From contig DATNID010000035.1 in assembly GCA_035604615.1 (NCBI GenBank), positions 26,274 to 90,273 of the forward strand: a stretch of DNA of 64,000 bases. The letters run 5' to 3'. The notes under the pieces were generated by a model. It did no database searches. It saw only the letters and a list, made by a program, of their open reading frames with translations, and was not told the origin of the DNA. A program made the position numbers and the translations under genes. This DNA is from DATJLY01 sp035604615. GTDB lineage: Bacteria; Pseudomonadota; Alphaproteobacteria; ATCC43930; CGMCC-115725. This document shows positions 49,699-59,344 of this stretch, piece by piece. Numbering within the stretch: position 1 is the stretch's first letter; each line of letters begins with the position of its first letter.

Positions 49699-51243
49699 AT
49701 GAAAAACGTCATCGGTCTTGCCGCGATCCTGCTGGCCGTCGCCGCGCCACCGGTCCTGGCGCAGAAATCTTCGCCCGCAGACTTGGTTAAACAGGCGGTC
49801 GCGGCCGAAGGCGGCGCCGACAAGCTCCGCGCCCTGAAGCGGCTCTCGATCACCGCCGAGGAGACGCTTTGGGAGCCGGAGCAAAGCATGGTGGCGGACG
49901 GTCCGCCGCGTCCCTTGGGCCGCTCCAACATCTCGATTCGCTGGGACCTCGAGCACGGCATGGAGCGCGCCGACATCGACCACACCATCCTCTATTTCTT
50001 GGCCGGCCAGGAGAAATACAGCGAGATCGTCACGCCTGCGATGGGCGCGGTGGTCACCGACAAGGGCCAGCGGGCGATGTCGGGCGCGCGCCTCGCTTTC
50101 GACCTGCGCGAGCTGGAGCGCGCCTCGCCGCTCTTGCTGCTGTCGGCGATGGACCAACCGAAGAACGTGTCGGCGATGCCCGACCAGAAGCTCGGCAAGG
50201 CGAGCCTGCCGGCGGTCGCGTTCGCCGACGGCGGCACCAAGTTCATCATCCTGTTCGACCGCAAGTCGCATCTTCCCGCGGCGATCCGCACCCTCGAGGA
50301 CGATCTGGTCCATGGCGACGGGCATTACGACATGGCGCTGGCCGAGTGGAAGGATGTCGGCGGGGTCAAGATCGCCCATTCGCTGCATTACACCTTCAAC
50401 GGGCTCGACAAGCTCAAGGTCACCTACACCCAGGCGTCCGCCAATCCGGCGCTGCCCGGCGACAGCTTCGCCATCGACGACGCAGTGAAGCAGGCGGCGA
50501 AAGGCCCGCGCAGCGGCGACCTGCCGTGGCAGGAGATCCTGGGGCAGCAGAGTTTCGGCCGCTTCGACGATCTCCAAGCCGAGAAAAACGAGCAGGCAGG
50601 CATGGTGATGAAGCTCAACGAGCTGTCGCCGAACATCCAGCACGCGAGGGGCCGCAGCCACAACAGCCTGATCGTCGCGATGCCGACCTACCTCGTGGTG
50701 TTCGACTCTCCCCTGAGCGAGGCGCAGTCGCGCTGGACCATCGACGCGGCGAAGGCGAAGTATCCGGGCAAGCCGGTGAAGTACCTCGTGCTCACCCATC
50801 ACCACATGGACCATATCGGCGGCATGCGCACCTATGTCGCCGAGGGCGCGACCATCATCGTCGGCAAGCCCGACAAGGCCCATATTCAGCGCGTTGCCGC
50901 CGCGCCCCACACCATGCATCCCGACGAATTGCAGAAGCATCCGCGCCACGCCTCGGTGGTCGAGGTCGGCGACCGCATGGCGCTCAAGGACGGCGGCCGC
51001 GAGATCGACATCTTCCGCATCGCCAATCCCCACGCGGAGGGGATGCTGATCGGCTTCGTCAAGCCGGAGAAGCTGGTCTGGGTCACCGACCTCTATTCGC
51101 CCGGCCAGAAGGTCAAGACCGACCAGGCGGCCGAGTTCTACGCTACCGTCAAGAAGCTCGGCATCGCGCCGGAATGGTATGCCGGCGGCCATGGCGGCTC
51201 CGGCAAGCAAGCCGATTTCGACGCCCTCATGGCGACGAAGTGA
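49699..51243 (+). CDS. Secreted metallo-beta-lactamase-fold hydrolase
   Basis: A 514-aa periplasmic protein. A signal peptide (residues 1-21, cut after VLA) leads to an N-terminal domain of about 280 residues resembling outer-membrane-lipoprotein-sorting-like folds, then a metallo-beta-lactamase domain with the metal motif LTHHHMDHIGG. A second ligand region is in NPHAEGMLIGF, a third in the WVTDLYSP segment. The double-domain layout is seen in proteins of unknown substrate. A ribosome site AGGGGAGGGG lies before the ATG. Confidence 0.88.
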   Translation: MKNVIGLAAILLAVAAPPVLAQKSSPADLVKQAVAAEGGADKLRALKRLSITAEETLWEPEQSMVADGPPRPLGRSNISIRWDLEHGMERADIDHTILYFLAGQEKYSEIVTPAMGAVVTDKGQRAMSGARLAFDLRELERASPLLLLSAMDQPKNVSAMPDQKLGKASLPAVAFADGGTKFIILFDRKSHLPAAIRTLEDDLVHGDGHYDMALAEWKDVGGVKIAHSLHYTFNGLDKLKVTYTQASANPALPGDSFAIDDAVKQAAKGPRSGDLPWQEILGQQSFGRFDDLQAEKNEQAGMVMKLNELSPNIQHARGRSHNSLIVAMPTYLVVFDSPLSEAQSRWTIDAAKAKYPGKPVKYLVLTHHHMDHIGGMRTYVAEGATIIVGKPDKAHIQRVAAAPHTMHPDELQKHPRHASVVEVGDRMALKDGGREIDIFRIANPHAEGMLIGFVKPEKLVWVTDLYSPGQKVKTDQAAEFYATVKKLGIAPEWYAGGHGGSGKQADFDALMATK

Positions 51244-51250
51244 GCAGGGG

Positions 51251-52402
51251 TTAGAGCCCCAGCTCTTTCAGGATCGCCGCGCGGTCGCCGTCGAGGTCGG
51301 GGGCGGGCGGGCGGGTCGGCGGGTCGGGGAAGACCGAGAATTTGAGCGGGTTGCCGGCCAGCTCGAGCCTGCCCGCAACCTTGTCCTCGACCGTGATCAG
51401 CATGTTGCGCGCCTTCACTTGCGGGTGCGCGAGCGCCTGCGCCACGTTGTTGATGGGCCCGCACGGAATCCCCGCCCTCTCGAGGAGCGCGATCCAGGCG
51501 GTCGTGGTCTTGGTCTTGAGCGTGCGCTCGAGCTCGTCCTGGAGCTTCGGTTGGTTCTGCTGGCGCAGATCGTTGCTGGCATAGAGCGGGCTGTCGGCGA
51601 GGTCCTTTCGCCCCAGCGCGGCGCAGAGCTGGACGAACAGCCCGTCATTGCCGGCAGCGATGATGATGTTGCCGTCCTCGGTGGCGAGCGCCTGGAACGG
51701 CGTGATGGTGGGATGGCGGGCGCCCAGGGGGCCGGGGATCTCGCCCAGCACGGTGTGGCGCATGACCGCGTTCTCGAGCAGCGCGATCTGGCAGTCGAGC
51801 ATGCCGATGTCGATCTTGGTCGCCTCGCCGGTGCGCTCGCGATGGAGGAGGGCGGCGTTGACCGCGATCGCGGTGTAGAGACCGGCGCCGATATCGCCGA
51901 TCGAGAACCCGACCCGCGCCGGAGGCTCGCCGGGATAGCCCGTGATGCTCATGACGCCGCCCAGTCCCTGCACCACCATGTCGTAGGCGGGATGGCGCGC
52001 ATAGGGTCCGGTCTGGCCGAAGCCCGAAGCCGCGGCATAGATGAGGCGCGGATATTTCGCATGCAGCGCCTCCCAGCCATAGCCGAGATTCTCCATCGTG
52101 CCGGGCCTGAAATTTTCGACGACGAGGTCCGCCTTGACAAGCAACCGCTCGAAGATGGCGCGGTCGCCCGGCTGCTTGAGGTCGAGCGCGATCGATTCCT
52201 TGCCGCGATTGACCGACGCGAAATAGGTGGATTTGCCGTTGCGGAAGGGCCCGTATTCGCGCGCGTCGTCGCCCTTGCCGGGCTGCTCGACCTTGATCAC
52301 CCGCGCGCCCATCTCGGCCATGAGCATGGTGCAGTAGGGACCGGCGAGGATGCGCGAGAGATCGACGACGACGATGCCCGAAAGCGGCCCCTGTGCGGCC
52401 AT
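51251..52402 (-). CDS. CaiB/BaiF-type (family III) CoA-transferase
   Basis: A 383-aa CoA-transferase. Motifs are VVVDLSRILAGPYCTMLMAEMGARVIKVE (family opening, abbreviated here), LDLKQPGDRAIFERLL, and the catalytic aspartate in HPAYDMVVQGLGG. The C-terminal GIPCGPINNVAQALAHPQV is also standard. It is a second, separate CaiB-family gene, less than half identical to that at 17372 by eye. Substrate unknown. It converges with the metallo-beta-lactamase gene at 8 bases. Confidence 0.92.
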   Translation of the reverse strand: MAAQGPLSGIVVVDLSRILAGPYCTMLMAEMGARVIKVEQPGKGDDAREYGPFRNGKSTYFASVNRGKESIALDLKQPGDRAIFERLLVKADLVVENFRPGTMENLGYGWEALHAKYPRLIYAAASGFGQTGPYARHPAYDMVVQGLGGVMSITGYPGEPPARVGFSIGDIGAGLYTAIAVNAALLHRERTGEATKIDIGMLDCQIALLENAVMRHTVLGEIPGPLGARHPTITPFQALATEDGNIIIAAGNDGLFVQLCAALGRKDLADSPLYASNDLRQQNQPKLQDELERTLKTKTTTAWIALLERAGIPCGPINNVAQALAHPQVKARNMLITVEDKVAGRLELAGNPLKFSVFPDPPTRPPAPDLDGDRAAILKELGL

Positions 52403-52481
52403 TCATGCGCCTCTTGCTCGAGATGAGGGTCGGCCCGCGTTCATACACCGGCGCGCATCGAGCGGCAATCGTCCCTACCAC

Positions 52482-54260
52482 TTACGCCAGCGCCTCGATC
52501 AGCGGCCGCAACTGGTCCTCGAGGCCCTGTGCGCGTCCGACCGAGCTGCTATAGATCGGCTGGCGCACCTGGGCCACGCTGGCGGTGTTGACCGGGCGTT
52601 CGCTGCGGTGGAAGGCGAGGCAGGCATCGTCCCACGCGAGGCCGCAATGGGCGACGATGCGGCGCGCCTGCCCCTCGAGATCGCCGACCACGTCTTCATA
52701 GCGCACATCGATCATCGCGCCGTCGGGAAGGACATCGCGCCAATGCGCCATCAGCGTGCGGTAGGCGCGGTAGTGGCGGCCGAGCTCGCCAAGGTCGTAG
52801 GTGTGGAGCTGATATCCCGCGTCGAACAGTTGTGCAAAGCAGGAGAGACAAGTGTCGAGCGGATCGCGGCAGGCGTGAATGATGCGCGCGTTCGGCAGGG
52901 CGAGATGGATGAGGCCAAGATGATGGAAATTATCCGGCATCTTGTCGGTGATCCGCGCCGCCTTCGGCGCGGCCGCGCCGAGCGACCGCAGATAGGTCCT
53001 GCCGATCCCGGCGATCTGCTCGCCCGACAGGCTCGCGACAGCCTCGGGGAGCCTGCCCTCGACGCCCGCTGCTCGGATGGCATCGGTCATGGATTTCTCG
53101 AAGTCCCAGCGCTCGCCGGCGCCGTGGACGGCGGGATGGCTCGCCAGGATCTGTTCCACCAGCGTCGTGCCCGACCGGGCCATGCCGACGATGAAGACCG
53201 GCACGTCCGAGGTGTCGCCGAGGCCCGACTTCGCGCGCATCAGCTCCGGTGTGAACACCGCGCGGCTGCGCTCCATGGCGCCGAGCGCGATCGTCTCGTC
53301 GTAATCGAATGTCTTGCGCTTCATCGCGTTGGCTTCGATCAGCCGGTGCAATGAGCGCGCGTGCTCGCCCAGGTCGGCGTCGGCCTTGGCCAGGGCGTAG
53401 AGGAGGCGGATGCGATCCTCGCCGGACAGGGTCGCGTCGCGCTCGAGCGCCTGCATCGCCTGGATATGCGGATCGCCGGCGGCAAAGCGCTTGGTCAGGC
53501 CGAGACTGTGGTAGGCGGCGGCGCTGCGCGGCGCGCTCGCGATCACCGTCTCGCAGATTCGCTCCGCCTCGGCGATCCGGCCAAGCTCGCGAAGCACGCT
53601 CGCCATTCCAAGCTGGGCCACGACGAGACCCGGCTTGAGCGTCAGCGCCTTGCGGTAATGCGCGAGCGCCTCGTGCGGGCGGTTTAACGCATTGAGCGCG
53701 AGTGCCGCATTGCAATGTGCCTCAGCCAAGTCGGGCCGCAGCGCGAGCGCCGTCTCGTGATGGGCAAGCGCCTCGTCATAGCGGCGCAGCCCGTGCAGCA
53801 CGCCGCCGAGCCCGATATGGGGCTCCGCGAAGCCCGGTTTGAGGTCGAGCGCCGCCTGGTGATATGAAGCAGCCTCTTCCAACCGGTTGAGGGCGTAGAG
53901 CGCGTTGCCGAGATTGTGATGGGCCTCGGCATAGCCCGGCTCGATCACAATCGCCCGCCGGTGACATGCCAGCGCCTCCTCCGCCCGCCCGCGCATGCGC
54001 AGCATGAGGCCCATCGTGTTATGCGCCATGGCTGAGTTCGGGCGCCGCCGCAGCGCCTTGCGGACGAGCGCCAAGCCTTCGTCAAAACGCCCTGCCTGGT
54101 AGCGCAGCACCCCGAGATTGTGGAGCGCGTCGAAATTGTCGCGCTCCTGCCGCAGCAGCGTTTCGAAGATTTGCTCGGCCGCCGCCGCGTTGCCGGTCTT
54201 GAGATGCGCCAGCGCGTCACGGATCGCCTGCGCCGGATCGAGATTGCCGCGTCGCGTCAT
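52482..54260 (-). CDS. TPR-repeat sulfotransferase
   Basis: A 592-aa two-part protein. Residues 1-270 hold about seven tetratricopeptide repeats (units such as YAEAHHNLGNALYALNRLEEA and LAEAHCNAALALNALNRP). The rest is a PAPS-dependent sulfotransferase: the 5'-phosphosulfate loop FIVGMARSGTTLVEQIL, a 3'-phosphate-binding CRDPLDTCLSCF region and MIDVRYEDVVGDL. The TPR part probably chooses the acceptor, a protein or a glycan. ATG 54260 starts the TPR part; the longer frame is antisense to the next gene. The gene is divergent from the hydrolase at 54348. Confidence 0.9.
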   Translation of the reverse strand: MTRRGNLDPAQAIRDALAHLKTGNAAAAEQIFETLLRQERDNFDALHNLGVLRYQAGRFDEGLALVRKALRRRPNSAMAHNTMGLMLRMRGRAEEALACHRRAIVIEPGYAEAHHNLGNALYALNRLEEAASYHQAALDLKPGFAEPHIGLGGVLHGLRRYDEALAHHETALALRPDLAEAHCNAALALNALNRPHEALAHYRKALTLKPGLVVAQLGMASVLRELGRIAEAERICETVIASAPRSAAAYHSLGLTKRFAAGDPHIQAMQALERDATLSGEDRIRLLYALAKADADLGEHARSLHRLIEANAMKRKTFDYDETIALGAMERSRAVFTPELMRAKSGLGDTSDVPVFIVGMARSGTTLVEQILASHPAVHGAGERWDFEKSMTDAIRAAGVEGRLPEAVASLSGEQIAGIGRTYLRSLGAAAPKAARITDKMPDNFHHLGLIHLALPNARIIHACRDPLDTCLSCFAQLFDAGYQLHTYDLGELGRHYRAYRTLMAHWRDVLPDGAMIDVRYEDVVGDLEGQARRIVAHCGLAWDDACLAFHRSERPVNTASVAQVRQPIYSSSVGRAQGLEDQLRPLIEALA

Positions 54261-54347
54261 GCTTGCCGATTTTACGGCAAGACGGCATCGCCGTCTAAGC
54301 GGCGGCAATCGCTTGCGCCGGGCCGCGCGTTGCGGGATGGTCGCGCG

Positions 54348-55190
54348 ATGATCGAGCGCCAGATTCGCTGCCTCGGGCCGCACGGCTTTTACCGCATGGC
54401 CTATTTCGAGTGGCCGGGGCCGGCGCAAGGGCGGGTCACCGTCTGCGTCCACGGCCTGACGCGCAACGGGCGCGATTTCGACCGGCTCGCAGCATCGCTC
54501 GCCGCGCGCGGCCCCGTCCTGTGCCCGGACATGCCCGGCCGCGGCAAGAGCGACTGGTTCGACCATGCCGAGGATTACGGCTATCCGACCTATCTCTCCG
54601 CCGTCGCGGCACTGCTGGCGCGGCTCGACGGGGCCGAGATCGACTGGGTCGGCACCTCGATGGGCGGGATCATCGGCATGTTTCTCGCGGCGTTGCCGGG
54701 GATGCCGATCCGCCGCCTCGTCCTCAACGATATCGGTCCGCTCATCGCGGCCGAGGGCCTGCGCCGGCTCGCGAGTTATGTCGGCGCCGATCCGAGCTTC
54801 CCCGATCTCGCTGCGCTCGAGGCCGATCTGCGCCGGATCGCGGCGACGTTCGGACCGCTCCGGCCCGTGGACTGGGCCCATTTGGCGCGCGTGAGCTCGC
54901 GGCGGCGGCCAGACGGCACGCTCGGCTATGCCTACGATCCGCACATCGCCACGGCGGGGCCTCAGGCCGAGCCCAACGACATCGATTTGTGGGCGAGCTG
55001 GGCCCCGATCACGGCGGAGACCTTGGTGATCCGCGGCGCCGATTCCGACATCCTGCGCCACGACGACGCCGTCGCCATGACCGAACGCGGCCCGCGCGCG
55101 CGCCTCGTCGAGCTTCCCGGAATCGGCCACGCGCCGGCGCTGATGGCGGAGGACCAGATCGCACTGGTCCGCGACTTCCTCCGCGACTGA
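54348..55190 (+). CDS. Alpha/beta hydrolase
   Basis: A 280-aa alpha/beta hydrolase. The oxyanion region is CVHGLTRNGRDFDRL, the nucleophile is in WVGTSMGGIIGM, the acid in IRGADSDILR and the base in PGIGHAPALM. It is followed after one base by the RlmM-like gene and then by a second hydrolase, suggesting one operon. Substrate is not evident. ATG 54348 is chosen because it begins at the conserved sequence; the frame is open well upstream over the TPR gene's 5' region. Confidence 0.9.
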   Translation: MIERQIRCLGPHGFYRMAYFEWPGPAQGRVTVCVHGLTRNGRDFDRLAASLAARGPVLCPDMPGRGKSDWFDHAEDYGYPTYLSAVAALLARLDGAEIDWVGTSMGGIIGMFLAALPGMPIRRLVLNDIGPLIAAEGLRRLASYVGADPSFPDLAALEADLRRIAATFGPLRPVDWAHLARVSSRRRPDGTLGYAYDPHIATAGPQAEPNDIDLWASWAPITAETLVIRGADSDILRHDDAVAMTERGPRARLVELPGIGHAPALMAEDQIALVRDFLRD

Positions 55191-55191
55191 C

Positions 55192-56103
55192 TTGGACGAG
55201 GCGTCAGCAATCACCGGCTATCTCGCGCCCGAGGGCTTCGTCGCCGAACTGGTCGAGGAACTCGGCGACGCCGTGCTCGAGACGCATGGGCGCCTCGTGC
55301 TGGCCCAAGGGCCGCCGCGCCCGGCCGCGTGGGTCGCCAATGTCTGGCTCGATCCGGCGCGGATCGCGATCGCCTCGATTGCCGACGCGGCGCGCAAGCT
55401 GCGCGCGATGCAGCGCAACTGGGCGCTCTATTCGCACGTGCATCACCGCCGCGCCGCGCTGATCCGGGACGCCTTGCCCAAGGTCTCGGCCAAGCCGCTT
55501 TCGTTCGGCGCGAAGCCGCCCACCGCGCCGCTTGGCTCCTGGACGCTCATCGATCCGGCGACGCTTCTGGCATCGCCGCGCTGCACTAGCGCCTTCCCCA
55601 ATGGCGAGGTGCGCTTCGTCGAGGACAAGACGGCGCCGCCGAGCCGGGCCTATCTCAAGCTGTGGGAACTCTTCACCGTGACCGGCGTGCAGCCGGCGCC
55701 CGGCGATCTTTGCCTCGATCTCGGCAGCAGCCCGGGCGGTTGGAGTTGGGTCCTCGCCGGTCTCGGCGCGCGCGTCGTCAGCGTCGACAAGGCGCCGCTC
55801 GAGCCGCGCATCGCCGCGCTGCCCGGCCTCGAATGGCGGCGCGAGAGCGCCTTCGCGCTCGATCCGGGCCTCTTTCCGAAAGTTGATTGGCTCTTCTCCG
55901 ACGTGGTCTGCTATCCCTCGAGGCTGCTGCGGCTGGTGGAGCGATGGCTCGATTCTGGGAATTGCCGGCGTTTCGTCTGCACGATCAAGTTCCAGGGCGC
56001 GACCGACCATGACATCGCAAGCCGCTTCGCCGCCATCCCGGGCGCGCGCCTCCTGCATCTCCACCACAACAAGCACGAGCTGACATGGACGAAGCTCGCG
56101 TGA
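55192..56103 (+). CDS. RlmM-like 23S rRNA ribose methyltransferase
   Basis: A 303-aa protein of the FtsJ/RlmM (YgdE) type. The SAM-binding site is LCLDLGSSPGGWSWVLAGLG with the acidic VVSVDKA; the likely K-D-K-E catalytic set is spread over KLWELF, DWLFSDVVCYP, CTIKFQG and NKHELTW. RlmM methylates a ribose in 23S rRNA helix 90. Translation seems to begin at TTG 55192; no suitable ATG exists upstream. The 3' end overlaps the next gene by 19 bases. Confidence 0.88.
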   Translation: MDEASAITGYLAPEGFVAELVEELGDAVLETHGRLVLAQGPPRPAAWVANVWLDPARIAIASIADAARKLRAMQRNWALYSHVHHRRAALIRDALPKVSAKPLSFGAKPPTAPLGSWTLIDPATLLASPRCTSAFPNGEVRFVEDKTAPPSRAYLKLWELFTVTGVQPAPGDLCLDLGSSPGGWSWVLAGLGARVVSVDKAPLEPRIAALPGLEWRRESAFALDPGLFPKVDWLFSDVVCYPSRLLRLVERWLDSGNCRRFVCTIKFQGATDHDIASRFAAIPGARLLHLHHNKHELTWTKLA

Positions 56104-57098
56104 AGACACCTGCCGATCTCGGCATCGCGCCATTCGCCCCGCGCGCACCATGGTGGGGCGCCGATCTGCAGACGCTGAGCAATTACCTCCGCCCGCGCGC
56201 GTCGCTCGATGCCTACGCGCAGGAGCGCCTGGTCCTGCCGCTCGGCGACGGCAGCGGCGACCGGCTGTCGGCGGCATTGAACCATCCGGCTTCGGGGGGC
56301 GAGGGGCGGCCGCTGGTGGTGCTGATCCATGGCCTGGGCGGCGACGAGGACAGCACTTACATGCGGCGCAGCGCCGCAAATTTGCTCGCGCGCGGCTACA
56401 ACGTGCTGCGCGTCAATCTGCGCGGCGCCGGACCGTCTCGGCAGCTGTCGCGGTTCCAGTATCACGCCGGCCGCACCGAGGATTTCGCCCTGGCGCTCGC
56501 GGCGCTCCCGGCGGCACTAACGGCGCACGGCATCGCTGCGGTGGGATATTCGCTCGGCGGCAACATGCTGCTGAAGTTCCTGGGCGAGCGCGGCGGTGCG
56601 GCGCCGGTGCGTGCGGCGGTGTCGGTCTCGGCGCCCATCGACCTGGCCGCTACCTCGCGGCGCATGCTGCGATTGCGCAACTTCGCCTACCAGTCCTACC
56701 TCATGCGCAACATCCGGCAGGAGGCGGTCGCGCCGATCTCGGACCTCAGCGCCGCCGAGCGCCGCGCGGTGCTCACCGCGCGCACCATCTGGGCGTTCGA
56801 CGAGGCCTTCAGCGCGCCGCGCAACGGCTTCGCCGGCGCGGAAGATTATTACGCGCGCAACTCGGCGCGGCGCTTTCTCGGCGGCATCAGGGTTCCGACC
56901 CTGGTCATCCACGCGCTCGACGATCCCTGGGTTCCGGGCTATGCCTATGTCATGCACGACTGGGGCGGCAACCGCCATCTTCTGCCGCTGCTCGCGAGCG
57001 GCGGCGGACATGTCGGGTTCCAGGGCCGGGACCGGCGCGTGCCGTGGAGCGATCTCGCGATCGCGCGCTTCCTCGAGACGTCGTTCAGCCCGCCTTGA
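56085..57098 (+). CDS. YheT/ABHD3-like alpha/beta hydrolase
   Basis: A 337-aa hydrolase of the UPF0017/YheT group. Typical marks are PWWGADLQTL near the start, VVLIHGLGGDEDSTYMR, RVNLRGAGPS, the nucleophile GYSLGGNMLLKF and the histidine in SGGGHVGFQG near the end. The acid is in HALDDPWVP. Substrate in bacteria is unknown. It overlaps the upstream methyltransferase by 19 bases and the downstream hemB gene (opposite strand) by 14. Confidence 0.9.
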   Translation: MDEARVKTPADLGIAPFAPRAPWWGADLQTLSNYLRPRASLDAYAQERLVLPLGDGSGDRLSAALNHPASGGEGRPLVVLIHGLGGDEDSTYMRRSAANLLARGYNVLRVNLRGAGPSRQLSRFQYHAGRTEDFALALAALPAALTAHGIAAVGYSLGGNMLLKFLGERGGAAPVRAAVSVSAPIDLAATSRRMLRLRNFAYQSYLMRNIRQEAVAPISDLSAAERRAVLTARTIWAFDEAFSAPRNGFAGAEDYYARNSARRFLGGIRVPTLVIHALDDPWVPGYAYVMHDWGGNRHLLPLLASGGGHVGFQGRDRRVPWSDLAIARFLETSFSPP

Positions 57099-58098
57099 GG
57101 CGCTTGGCCGCGTCGACCGCGGAATAGGTCAGGATGCCGTCGGCGCCGGCGCGCTTCATGCCGAGCAGCGTCTCCATGACCACCGCCTCGTCGAGCCAGC
57201 CGCGCTCGATGGCGCCGCGCAGCATCGAATATTCGCCGCTGACCTGGTAGACATAGGTCGGCACCAGGAAGCGCTCCTTCACGCGGCGCACGATGTCGAG
57301 ATAGGGCATGCCCGGCTTCACCATCACCATGTCGGCGCCCTCGGCCAGATCGAGCGCCACTTCGCGCAAGGCCTCGTCGCCGTTGGCCGGGTCCATCTGG
57401 TAGCTGCGCTTGTCGGCCTTGCCGAGCGCCGTTTTCGAGCCGACCGCGTCGCGGAACGGCCCGTAGAATCCCGACGCGTATTTCGCCGCATAGGACAATA
57501 TACGTACCCGCTCGAACCCGTTGGCGTCGAGCGCGTCGCGGATGGCGCCGACCCTGCCGTCCATCATATCCGACGGCGCGATCACGTCGCAGCCGGCCTC
57601 GGCCTGGACCAGCGCCTGGCGGGCGAGGATTGCGACCGTCTCGTCGTTGGCCACCTGGCCGTCGCGCACCACGCCGTCATGGCCGTGCGTGGTGAACGGA
57701 TCGAGCGCCACGTCGCACATGACGCCGAGATCCGGGTGCGCGCGCTTCACGGCCCGCGCGGCGCGGCACACGAGGTTGTCCGGGTTGACCGCTTCCTCGC
57801 CGTCCGCGGTCTTGCGCTCGGCCGGCGTCGCGGGAAAGAGCGCGACCAGCGGAATGCCGAGCGACTTCGCCTCGCCGGCAGCATCGACCAGCGCCGCGAT
57901 CGACAGCCGGCTCACCCCCGGCATCGACGCGATCGGCTCGCGCGCGGCGGCCGCGTCGTGGACAAAGACCGGCCAGATGAAGTCGGAAGCGCTCAGCGTG
58001 TTCTCCGCCACCAGGCTGCGCGACCATGCGTCGCGCCGGTTGCGGCGCATGCGGATACGGGGAAAGGCTCCGAGCGGCTGGAACGGCGGGGACGACAC
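57085..58098 (-). CDS. hemB: Delta-aminolevulinic acid dehydratase
   Basis: HemB, 337 aa, condenses two aminolevulinate molecules to porphobilinogen for heme synthesis. The two lysines are in LSYAAKYASGFYGPFRDA and MVMVKPGMPYLD. The metal region reads DVALDPFTTHGHDG, lacking the three zinc cysteines of the animal/yeast type, so it is the Mg-dependent bacterial form. It starts with GTG at 58098. It converges with the YheT-like gene and diverges from the acyl-CoA dehydrogenase gene. Confidence 0.97.
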   Translation of the reverse strand: MSSPPFQPLGAFPRIRMRRNRRDAWSRSLVAENTLSASDFIWPVFVHDAAAAREPIASMPGVSRLSIAALVDAAGEAKSLGIPLVALFPATPAERKTADGEEAVNPDNLVCRAARAVKRAHPDLGVMCDVALDPFTTHGHDGVVRDGQVANDETVAILARQALVQAEAGCDVIAPSDMMDGRVGAIRDALDANGFERVRILSYAAKYASGFYGPFRDAVGSKTALGKADKRSYQMDPANGDEALREVALDLAEGADMVMVKPGMPYLDIVRRVKERFLVPTYVYQVSGEYSMLRGAIERGWLDEAVVMETLLGMKRAGADGILTYSAVDAAKRLKAG

Positions 58099-58204
58099 GC
58101 TTGGCCTCGCAAATCCTTACTGCGTACGATGATAGGGACGGGCGGGCGGAGGCGCAATCGCGCCTCGGTTGCGCGCGAGAACGCGGCGCCGATATGATCT
58201 CCCC

Positions 58205-59344
58205 ATGGATTTCTCCCTCAGCGCGGAGCAGCGCGCGATCCAGGACACGGCGCGGGAATTCGCCGCGCGCGAGCTTTGGCCCCATGCCGCGCGCTGGGAC
58301 GAGGAGCAGGTCTTTCCCGTCGACACCCTGCGCCAAGCCGCCGCGTTGGGCTTCGCCGCGATCTATGTGCGCGAGGAGGCCGGCGGCAGCGGCCTGACCC
58401 GGCTCGACGCGGCGCTCGTCTTCGAGGAATTGGCGGCGGGGTGCGTCTCGACCGCGGCCTATCTCACCATCCACAACATGGCGGCGTGGATGATCGACCG
58501 CTTCGGCGACGCGGCGCAGTGCCAGCGCTTCCTGCCGCGCCTCGTCACCATGGAGCATTTCGCCAGCTACTGCCTGACCGAGCCGGGCGCAGGTTCCGAC
58601 GCGGCGTCGCTCGCGACCCGCGCGGCGCGCGACGGAGACGATTACGTCCTCAACGGCGCCAAGGCGTTCATCTCGGGCGGCGGTGCGAGCGATCTTTACG
58701 TCGTGATGGCGCGCACCGGCGGCCCCGGTGCCAAGGGCGTGTCCTGCATCCTCGTGGAGAAGGGGACGCGCGGTCTTTCCTTCGGACGCAAGGAGAAGAA
58801 GCTCGGCTGGAACAGCCAGCCCACCACCACCGTCGTGTTCGAGGATTGCCGCGTGCCCGTCGCCAACCGCTTGGGCGCCGAGGGCGACGGCTTCAAGATC
58901 GCGATGATGGGGCTCGACGGCGGCCGCATCAACATCGCCGCATGCTCGCTGGGCGGCGCCAAGGCCGCGTTCGCGGCGGCGCGCGCCCATCTCCTTGAGC
59001 GGCGCCAGTTCGGCAAGCGCCTGGCCGAGTTCCAGGCCTTGCAGTTCCGCCTCGCCGACATGGCGACCGAGCTCGAGGCGGCCCGGCTCATGGTGCATCG
59101 CGCGGCGCACGCGCTCGAAGCGGGCGAGGCGCAAGCGACGCTCGCCTGCGCCATGGCCAAGCGCTTCGCCACCGACGCGTGCTTCCACATCGCCAACGAG
59201 GCGCTGCAGCTCCACGGCGGCTACGGCTATCTCAAGGATTTCCCGGTCGAGCGCATCCTACGCGACGTGCGGGTCCACCAGATCCTCGAAGGCACCAACG
59301 AGATCATGCGGGTCATCATCGCCCGCCGGCTGCTGGGCGAATGA
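58205..59344 (+). CDS. Isobutyryl-CoA dehydrogenase-like acyl-CoA dehydrogenase
   Basis: A 379-aa FAD enzyme. Family blocks are ASYCLTEPGAGSDAASLAT, GAKAFISGGG, RRQFGKRLAEFQALQF and LQLHGGYGYLKDFPVER. ATG 58205 begins the conserved N-terminal helix FSLSAEQRAIQDTAREFA. Its start-stop overlap with a 3-hydroxyisobutyryl-CoA hydrolase gene marks it as isobutyryl-CoA dehydrogenase of valine breakdown; other short-chain substrates are not excluded. Confidence 0.9.
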   Translation: MDFSLSAEQRAIQDTAREFAARELWPHAARWDEEQVFPVDTLRQAAALGFAAIYVREEAGGSGLTRLDAALVFEELAAGCVSTAAYLTIHNMAAWMIDRFGDAAQCQRFLPRLVTMEHFASYCLTEPGAGSDAASLATRAARDGDDYVLNGAKAFISGGGASDLYVVMARTGGPGAKGVSCILVEKGTRGLSFGRKEKKLGWNSQPTTTVVFEDCRVPVANRLGAEGDGFKIAMMGLDGGRINIAACSLGGAKAAFAAARAHLLERRQFGKRLAEFQALQFRLADMATELEAARLMVHRAAHALEAGEAQATLACAMAKRFATDACFHIANEALQLHGGYGYLKDFPVERILRDVRVHQILEGTNEIMRVIIARRLLGE

